From positions 4,380 through 11,173 of the forward strand of contig DNXU01000418.1 in assembly GCA_003505715.1 (NCBI GenBank): a stretch of DNA of 6,794 nt, in the 5' to 3' direction. Under the pieces are notes generated by a model. That model ran no database searches. It saw only the letters and a list, made by a program, of their open reading frames with translations, and was not told where the DNA came from. Positions 1-5,127 of the stretch are shown in pieces (positions within the stretch are counted from its first letter, which is position 1; each line of letters begins with the position of its first letter). Source of the DNA: Cyanobacteria bacterium UBA8803. Lineage in GTDB: Bacteria; Cyanobacteriota; Cyanobacteriia; Cyanobacteriales; Coleofasciculaceae. The translations under genes and the position numbers were made by a program.

Positions 1-32
1 GAGTGAGGGAGTGGGGGAGTGGGGGAGTGGGA
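1..32. repeat. G-rich 8-bp tandem repeat, 4 copies
   Basis: Four consecutive units follow the pattern GAGTGGGG: GAGTGAGG, GAGTGGGG, GAGTGGGG and GAGTGGGA. The array may continue to the left of the window. Read on the minus strand it is a CCCCACTC-type repeat, closely resembling the array inside lysC at 6415-6456. It belongs to the C-rich short tandem repeats widespread in filamentous cyanobacteria. Confidence 0.85.
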
Positions 33-35
33 AGC

Positions 36-111
36 CCCATGACCAATCACCCATTACCAATCACCCATGACCAATCACCCATGACCAATCACCCATGACC
101 AATCACCCATG
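36..111. repeat. 14-bp tandem repeat, about 5.4 copies
   Basis: The unit CCCATGACCAATCA begins at 36, 50, 64, 78 and 92, followed by a partial CCCATG at 106-111. Only the second copy differs (CCCATT). The unit splits into two heptamers, CCCATGA and CCAATCA, so the true periodicity may be seven. The near identity of the copies indicates recent expansion or active homogenisation. Copy number is likely to vary between strains. No function is evident. Confidence 0.93.
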
Positions 112-173
112 CCCTGTTCCCTTCTTTCGTATATTATGCTGAGGTACTAATTTCTGAACTTGAGAGATTTGGC

Positions 174-200
174 TGAGGCGAGCGCTGCACCATCGCCTCA
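174..200. other. Hairpin, 8-bp stem with 11-nt loop
   Basis: TGAGGCGA at 174-181 pairs perfectly with TCGCCTCA at 193-200. The downstream bases (AAATT) are not a clean T-run, so it is not a standard intrinsic terminator on the plus strand. It could be a weak terminator for an unseen upstream gene, or another element of the repeat-rich region. Confidence 0.45.
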
Positions 201-225
201 AAATTAGAGGTAACAACTGGAATAA

Positions 226-254
226 TTGACCATCCTCATTGGCAACTCTTTAGT
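226..254 (+). promoter_or_regulatory. Weak candidate sigma70-type promoter
   Basis: TTGACC at 226-231 (five of six matches to TTGACA) is followed after exactly 17 bases by TTTAGT at 249-254 (four of six matches to TATAAT). Transcription would start near 261 and run directly into the hairpins at 269-299 and 331-357. The -10 match is poor and such pairs occur by chance, so this is only a candidate. Confidence 0.2.
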
Positions 255-268
255 CGGATTCCTGTCTC

Positions 269-299
269 TGGCTGCGGAGGGGCAATATTGTCGCAGCCA
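269..299. other. Hairpin, 8-bp stem with internal loop
   Basis: TGGCTGCG at 269-276 pairs with CGCAGCCA at 292-299, and G277 with T291 could add a wobble pair, leaving a loop of about 13 nt. It lies about 30 bp from the palindrome at 331-357. The two together could be the end of a degenerate mobile element or part of a structured transcript. Confidence 0.45.
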
Positions 300-330
300 T
301 AGCCCTCCTAGAGGATTCGTGAAAGGGAAA

Positions 331-357
331 TCCCCGACTTCTTGAAGAAGTCGGGGA
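331..357. repeat. Perfect palindromic hairpin, 13-bp arms
   Basis: Every base from 331 to 343 pairs with 357 to 345, around a single central G344. The left arm reads TCCCCGACTTCTT. As RNA or single-stranded DNA this would form a very stable stem with a minimal loop. I recall near-identical palindromes dispersed in many cyanobacterial genomes, often at insertion-sequence or MITE ends, but cannot check that here. On the plus strand no T-run follows. On the minus strand the stem is followed by TTTCCCTTTC, which is only weakly terminator-like. Confidence 0.8.
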
Positions 358-431
358 GCTGAACCCATGAAGTACGAAGTTTCATTATTCATCTCTCACC
401 AGATTTGGGTACGGTTTTCCAACCTAAGGAG

Positions 432-437
432 TATAAT
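432..437 (+). promoter_or_regulatory. Probable -10 element for the kinase operon
   Basis: A perfect TATAAT lies 72 bp upstream of the first kinase start codon, giving a leader of roughly 65 nt. No good -35 hexamer sits 16-18 bp upstream (409-414 reads GTACGG). The promoter may therefore depend on an activator or an alternative group-2 sigma factor. A small inverted repeat, GGTT-N4-AACC at 413-424, lies just upstream of the -10 and could be an operator half, though it is short enough to be chance. Confidence 0.45.
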
Positions 438-509
438 ATTCGCGCTTCATCAAACGAGTTAAAGTTAAATAGCGGATGAGGGTGCAAGTATCCGGAGAAA
501 TAAAAACTA

Positions 510-3368
510 ATGCAATCTCTAAACCGTTTAATTGTTCAACGTTTGAGAAGAGTTCCTCTGGGCACTGTCTTGATTGTCCCCTTCGTCCTCCAAATTTTTG
601 CCGCCGTGGGTTTAGTCGGATATTTTTCCTGGCGCAACGGTCAAAAGGCAGTAGAAGACTTGGCTAGCCATTTAATCAGTGAAATTAGTTCGCGCATTGA
701 CGAACACGTTGAGAGCTACTTAGCTGTGCCTAAGCAGGTTAATCAAATGAATTTACATGCGATTCAGGCAGGGATATTAGACTTGAATAACTTTGAGGAT
801 ATGGGCAAATACTTTTGGACTCAAGTCAACGCATACAAGTTTAGCTATATTAACTATGGCAATCAAGAGGGCGAATATATTGGTGTTGGCTATGTAGAGG
901 GGATCTTAGAAATTGCCGATCTTTCCCAACCGCATTTGGATCAACTTTATTCCTATGCCCCGGATGCTCGTGGTAATCGGGCTTATCTCCGGCAAATCTA
1001 CAAGGGTGATAATCCTTTAGCTGCCGATTGGTATACTCATACAATTGCCGCCGGAAAAACCCTTTGGAGTCCAATTTACAACTGGGCAGACTTTCCTGAG
1101 GAAATCTCTATCAGCATAAATTCTCCAGTCTACAATAAATCCAATACCATTATCGGCGTTATTGGTATCGATATAAGCATTTCGCATATCGGCCAATTTC
1201 TGCGTCAGTTAAAAATTAGTCCGTCCGGCAAAACCTTTATCTTAGAGCGTAACGGTTTATTGGTATCAAGTTCTAGCTCCGTGCCCTCCTACAAGATTGT
1301 TAATGGTAAAGCACAACGACTTAAAGCATCAGAAATCAGCGATTTCTGGATTCAAGCCACAACTCAAAAATTGCTCGACCATTTTGGAAATCTCAAAGAG
1401 ATTAAAGCCACGAAACAGCTTACAGCCAAAATAAAGGATAAACGCGAGTTTATTCAGGTAACGCCCTGGCAGGACGAGTTCGGTTTAGATTGGCTCATTG
1501 TGGTTGTCGTCCCAGAAAATGACTTCATGGCACAAATCAATGCTAATACCCGTACAACTATTTTCTTGTGTCTGGCCGCCTTGATGGTGGCAATCCTGCT
1601 AGGGCTTTTGACCTCTCGGTGGATTGCACAGCCGATTCTCTATATAGTTAAAGCATCTGAAGCAATTGCCAGTGGCAATTTAGATCTACAAGTAGAGATC
1701 AAAGGCGTGAATGAACTAGGAACTCTAGCTCGGTCATTTAACCAAATGACGTTACAGTTGCGCGAATCCTTTACAGCTTTGACAAAAACAAATGAAGAGT
1801 TAGAAATCAGAGTTGAAGCACGGACAGCCGAACTCAAGCAAGCCAAAATTACTGCCGAGAGAGCTAATCAAGCCAAAAGTCAATTTCTCGCTAACATGAG
1901 CCACGAACTGCGCACCCCTCTCAATGGCATTTTAGGTTATGCGCAAATTATGCAAAGGGACAAAGAGGCTACCCAAAAGCAACAAGATAACATTAGTATT
2001 ATTTATAAATGTGGCTCGTACTTATTAACTCTAATTAATGATATTTTGGATTTATCCAAAATTGAAGCTGGCAAGCTAGAACTTTACCCCAAGGATTTTC
2101 ATTTAACCTCCTTTCTTGAGGAAGTAGTAGACATCTGCCGTATCAAAGCCGAGCAAAAAGAAATTAGCTTTATTTACCAAACCTTAAATAAACTGCCCAC
2201 AGCTGTTAGCGCTGATGAAAAACGACTGCGGCAGGTATTGCTCAATCTTTTGGGAAATGCCATTAAATTTACCGACTCTGGCAGCGTCACATTCAAAGTA
2301 GCAGTAGTTCATGGTTCATCGTTCATGGTTCATAGTGGAAAACCATCAAAAATGAACAAGATTCGCTTCCAAGTTGAAGATACTGGGATGGGAATAAACC
2401 CAGAAGAATTGGAAAAAATATTTCTGCCTTTTGAACAAGTGGGGGATAGCGATCACCAGGTAGAAGGTACTGGCTTAGGACTCACCATCAGCTGTAGAAT
2501 CGTGGAAATGATGGGCAGCCAACTCCAAGTTGAAAGTACTCCTGGAGTTGGTAGTAAGTTTTGGTTCGAGCTCGATGTACCCGCATCCAGCTATTGGGGG
2601 AATTCACCAGCTGTTCAGCCTAAAGTTAATATTATTGGTTATCAAGGAGAGAGAAGAAAAATTTTAGTAATCGATGACCGCTGGGAAAACCGCTCAGTCA
2701 TCATCAACTTGCTAGAACCTCTTGGCTTTGAACTCATAGAAGCTAGTAATGGTAAGGAGGGCTTAGCCCAAGCCATGGCTTTTCAACCGGATCTGATTAT
2801 CACCGATCTGCTGATGCCCGTTATGGATGGTTTTGAGATGATGCGACAGCTACGGCAGCTGCCTGAGTTTCAACAGACAGTTGCGATCGCCTCTAGTGCC
2901 AGCGTGTTTCAATTCGATCGTCAAAGGAGCCAGGATGCAGGCTGCAATGATTTTTTGCCCAAACCCATCGAATCAGAAGAGTTACTGGATCAATTACAGC
3001 ATTATTTAAAATTGCAATGGATTTACGAAGGGGATGAATTGGGAACCCTCAAGGATAGCCTAACGTTTACGATCTTAGAAGCCTCTAAATTTACTACCGA
3101 CATTAAACCCCGATCATACCCGGCAGAAAGGCTCAAGGCAGGTATTAACTGCGATTCTACCATGGTCATACCACCACTGACAGAACTAACTGCCTTGTAT
3201 GCCGCTATTGAAATTGGTGATTTTGATGCCGTTGAACAGGAAGCAGCCAGACTTGGAAAATTAGACCATCGCTATCAACCATTTTGTACCAAGCTACTCC
3301 AATTTGCCCAGAACTTTGACGAGGAAGAAATTATTAAACTGCTCGATCTAGCCATTGCCAATGCCTAA
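510..3368 (+). CDS. Membrane-bound hybrid histidine kinase: dCache, HAMP, HisKA, HATPase, receiver
   Basis: A 952-residue sensor kinase of the inner membrane. TM1 is about residues 17-39 and TM2 about 349-367. Between them lies a long extracytoplasmic region resembling a double Cache (dCache_1) sensor, including W174-Y175 and the PVY/GVIGID stretch at 206-221. HAMP follows (about 368-421, with P375), then a coiled coil (about 425-455). HisKA carries the phosphoacceptor His465 in SHELRTPLN. HATPase_c has the N box around N583, the G1 box D624-G628 and the G2 box G653-G657. The receiver (about 716-833) has D722/D723, phosphoacceptor D766, S796 and K818, so all active residues are present. The tail at 885-950 is a helical segment seen in other cyanobacterial hybrid kinases; I see no HPt motif in it. 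The start at 510 has GGAG at 494-497, with a rather long 12-nt spacer, and gives a natural N-terminus before TM1. A seven-base repeat is embedded in the ATPase domain (2307-2334). The ligand is unknown. Autophosphorylation at His465 and transfer to D766 are inferred from intact motifs. Confidence 0.95.
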   Translation: MQSLNRLIVQRLRRVPLGTVLIVPFVLQIFAAVGLVGYFSWRNGQKAVEDLASHLISEISSRIDEHVESYLAVPKQVNQMNLHAIQAGILDLNNFEDMGKYFWTQVNAYKFSYINYGNQEGEYIGVGYVEGILEIADLSQPHLDQLYSYAPDARGNRAYLRQIYKGDNPLAADWYTHTIAAGKTLWSPIYNWADFPEEISISINSPVYNKSNTIIGVIGIDISISHIGQFLRQLKISPSGKTFILERNGLLVSSSSSVPSYKIVNGKAQRLKASEISDFWIQATTQKLLDHFGNLKEIKATKQLTAKIKDKREFIQVTPWQDEFGLDWLIVVVVPENDFMAQINANTRTTIFLCLAALMVAILLGLLTSRWIAQPILYIVKASEAIASGNLDLQVEIKGVNELGTLARSFNQMTLQLRESFTALTKTNEELEIRVEARTAELKQAKITAERANQAKSQFLANMSHELRTPLNGILGYAQIMQRDKEATQKQQDNISIIYKCGSYLLTLINDILDLSKIEAGKLELYPKDFHLTSFLEEVVDICRIKAEQKEISFIYQTLNKLPTAVSADEKRLRQVLLNLLGNAIKFTDSGSVTFKVAVVHGSSFMVHSGKPSKMNKIRFQVEDTGMGINPEELEKIFLPFEQVGDSDHQVEGTGLGLTISCRIVEMMGSQLQVESTPGVGSKFWFELDVPASSYWGNSPAVQPKVNIIGYQGERRKILVIDDRWENRSVIINLLEPLGFELIEASNGKEGLAQAMAFQPDLIITDLLMPVMDGFEMMRQLRQLPEFQQTVAIASSASVFQFDRQRSQDAGCNDFLPKPIESEELLDQLQHYLKLQWIYEGDELGTLKDSLTFTILEASKFTTDIKPRSYPAERLKAGINCDSTMVIPPLTELTALYAAIEIGDFDAVEQEAARLGKLDHRYQPFCTKLLQFAQNFDEEEIIKLLDLAIANA
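2307..2334 (+). repeat. In-frame GTTCATN heptamer repeat, 4 copies, inside the first kinase
   Basis: Four back-to-back units, GTTCATG, GTTCATC, GTTCATG and GTTCATA, encode residues 600-609 ([10 protein letters not shown]) and carry on into GKPSKMNK. They fall between the N box strand (FKVAV) and the strand leading to the G1 box (IRFQVEDTG). This appears to be a hairpin loop of the ATPase fold away from the nucleotide pocket. The reading frame stays open and both flanking motifs are intact, so the insert seems tolerated. Confidence 0.85.
2883..2890. repeat. HIP1 octamer GCGATCGC
   Basis: An exact copy of the palindromic octamer that is over-represented in many cyanobacterial genomes. It lies within the receiver domain of the first kinase (codons for about V791-S795) and supports the cyanobacterial assignment. 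Confidence 0.9.
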
Positions 3369-3370
3369 CC

Positions 3371-5017
3371 ATGGAAACCAGCCAACAACCACTAATTTTT
3401 ATCGTTGAAGATCGCCCAGCCAATATTAAAGTACTCTCAGATTGTTTAAAAGAATCTGGGTTTAAAATCTTAGTTGCCAAAGATGGTGAAAGTGCCCTAA
3501 AAAAGCTGGAGAAAATATCGCCTGACTTAATCCTCCTCGATATTATGATGCCAGGGATTGACGGTTTTGAAACCTGCCGTCGTTTAAAAGCATTACCAGC
3601 AACTCAGGAAATTCCCGTAATTTTTATGACAGCGTTATCTGACACGGTGGATAAGGTTAAAGGCTTGACTATCGGAGGGGTAGACTACATCACCAAACCC
3701 TTTCAGCAGGAAGAGGTTCTCGCCCGCATCAACGTTCACCTGCGCCTGCGTAAGCTTACTAAACAACTCCAAGAAGCTAAGCAAGCTGCCGAAGCAGCCA
3801 ACCGGGCTAAAACTGAATTCCTGACCAACATGAGCCATGAACTGCGTACCCCTCTCAATGCCATTTTAGGGATCGCCCAAATTCTCCAAGGCTCAAAAAC
3901 TATGACAACAGAGGAACTCGACCAAATCCACATCATTTACCAGTCTGGCTCCCACCTACTGACCTTACTTAACGATGTCCTGGATTTATCAAAAATTGAA
4001 GCCCAGAAAATGGAGCTTTGCCTAACAGATTTATCTTTTAGTACTTTCCTCAAAGAGATAGCAGAAATCTGTAATATCTGGGCACAGCAAAAGGGAATTT
4101 ACTTTATTTATCAGCCTACATCTCAACTCCCTCCGGTTATCCATGCTGATGAAAAACGGCTGCGACAAGTTCTGATTAACTTATTGGGAAATGCTATTAA
4201 GTTTACCGATAAAGGGGGCGTAATTTTTAAAGTAGTGACAGCGGATTTGAGCGAGGATGCAGTACCTAGATTATCGGTGCCCGAAGAAACTTCTCCTCTC
4301 ACAGATAAATCATCTGTTACCAAATCCGTTGCTAGGGTTCGTTTCCAAATCGAAGATACTGGTATTGGTATGACCAGCGCAGAATTAGAAAAGATATTTT
4401 TGCCATTCGAGCAGGCCGGTCACAATCGTCACAAACCTGAAGGTACGGGCTTGGGATTAGCGATTACTCAAAAATTGCTTCAAATGATGGGTACTACTTT
4501 GAAGGTGAGCAGTAAACCTGGTGTTGGTAGCGTTTTTTGGATGGATTTGGACTTGTCAATCGCTACACAATTGCCAGAAACAAATAAATCCGAGCTATCT
4601 TCTACTTCAAAGCCATGCCAATTTGACTCGCAATTAGCCCAACAGCTACCCTTACGCATACTCCTAGCTGAAGACAATGTGGTGAATCAGAAGGTGACCC
4701 TGCACCTGTTGAAGCGGTTGGGGTATCAAGCCGATGTGGCTCACAACGGTCAAGAAGTGCTTGTTGCTTTGCGGCAACAGTCTTATGATGTCGTGTTGAT
4801 GGACGTGCAGATGCCGGAAATGGATGGACTAGAAGCTTCTCGGCACATTTGTCAGGAGTGGCCGGAACCCAATCGCCCCTGTATCATTGCTATAACAGCC
4901 AATGCGATGGAGGGGGACAGGGAGAAGTGTTTGGCAGCAGGGATGAATGACTATATCAGCAAGCCAATTCGAGTTGAGGCTGTTGTCGAAGCCTTGCGTC
5001 ACTGCAAAAATTGTTGA
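3371..5017 (+). CDS. Soluble hybrid histidine kinase: receiver, HisKA, HATPase, receiver
   Basis: A 548-residue cytoplasmic kinase without membrane segments. The N-terminal receiver (about 7-124) has E13/D14, phosphoacceptor D57, T87 and K109. A short coiled coil (about 124-148) leads to HisKA with His156 in SHELRTPLN. HATPase_c has the N box at N274, the G1 box D329-G333 and the G2 box G358-G362. A second receiver (about 428-546) has E434/D435, D478, T509 and K531. All catalytic positions are intact. It starts two bases after the stop of the preceding kinase, with no Shine-Dalgarno sequence visible, so translational coupling within one operon is likely. Its kinase core is clearly related to that of the neighbour: the 21-residue stretch starting DEKRLRQ differs at one position. 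Residues about 290-321 are a long insert between the N and G1 boxes, in the same loop that carries the repeat in the first kinase. Input probably arrives as phosphate on D57. No output domain is present, so the target is unknown. Confidence 0.95.
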   Translation: METSQQPLIFIVEDRPANIKVLSDCLKESGFKILVAKDGESALKKLEKISPDLILLDIMMPGIDGFETCRRLKALPATQEIPVIFMTALSDTVDKVKGLTIGGVDYITKPFQQEEVLARINVHLRLRKLTKQLQEAKQAAEAANRAKTEFLTNMSHELRTPLNAILGIAQILQGSKTMTTEELDQIHIIYQSGSHLLTLLNDVLDLSKIEAQKMELCLTDLSFSTFLKEIAEICNIWAQQKGIYFIYQPTSQLPPVIHADEKRLRQVLINLLGNAIKFTDKGGVIFKVVTADLSEDAVPRLSVPEETSPLTDKSSVTKSVARVRFQIEDTGIGMTSAELEKIFLPFEQAGHNRHKPEGTGLGLAITQKLLQMMGTTLKVSSKPGVGSVFWMDLDLSIATQLPETNKSELSSTSKPCQFDSQLAQQLPLRILLAEDNVVNQKVTLHLLKRLGYQADVAHNGQEVLVALRQQSYDVVLMDVQMPEMDGLEASRHICQEWPEPNRPCIIAITANAMEGDREKCLAAGMNDYISKPIRVEAVVEALRHCKNC

Positions 5018-5127
5018 CCTTATGGAATTTCTGTAAAGTCAACTGATTTCTATATCCACAGGTCTGCTAAGTTGTTGGTTGGTTAATGTCTCTTGGCGTC
5101 ACGAGGAAGCGTGGTGGGAGCAACGTC
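5018..5127. other. Intergenic gap before lysC
   Basis: This 110-bp gap contains no convincing intrinsic terminator, so read-through from the kinase operon into lysC is possible. No strong promoter is evident either; TATATC at 5051-5056 lacks a matching -35. An ATG at 5086 is in frame with lysC and would add 14 residues, but it has no ribosome site and the extension does not look like the family N-terminus. Confidence 0.5.
5116..5120 (+). promoter_or_regulatory. Shine-Dalgarno sequence that decides the lysC start
   Basis: GGGAG ends 7 nt before the ATG at 5128, an ideal spacing. It supports that start over the in-frame ATG at 5086. The protein from 5128 begins [14 protein letters not shown], which places the conserved lysine at residue 7 as usual for aspartate kinases. 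Confidence 0.75.

Larger units (their letters stand above)
1..509. other. Repeat-rich intergenic region with no convincing gene
   Basis: No reading frame here has family-like sequence, a credible ribosome site and sensible length. The region holds two tandem arrays (1-32 and 36-111), three hairpins (174-200, 269-299, 331-357) and, at its right end, the promoter and leader of the first histidine kinase gene. A minus-strand frame at 204-392 runs through two of the hairpins and looks like translated repeat. No end of an upstream gene can be recognised, so the neighbour to the left lies outside the window. Confidence 0.7.

Noticed and set aside
36..111. Possible CRISPR array
   Set aside because: The 14-bp units are directly adjacent with no spacers; it is a simple tandem repeat.
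132..137. TATTAT as a promoter -10 element
   Set aside because: No reasonable -35 sequence lies 16-18 bp upstream and no gene follows directly.
204..392. Minus-strand frame of 62 codons in the upstream intergenic region
   Set aside because: It runs through two inverted repeats, resembles no family I know and has no convincing ribosome site; most likely translated repeat DNA.
476..667. Plus-strand frame of 63 codons overlapping the start of the first kinase
   Set aside because: It overlaps most of the TM1 coding region in another frame and has no family-like sequence. The kinase frame explains this DNA.
3159..3365. HPt domain at the end of the membrane kinase
   Set aside because: The segment is helical and of plausible size but has no HxxKG-type motif around a phosphoacceptor histidine.
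5086..5127. Upstream in-frame ATG as the lysC start
   Set aside because: It has no ribosome site and would add 14 residues unlike the family N-terminus; the ATG at 5128 has GGGAG at ideal spacing.
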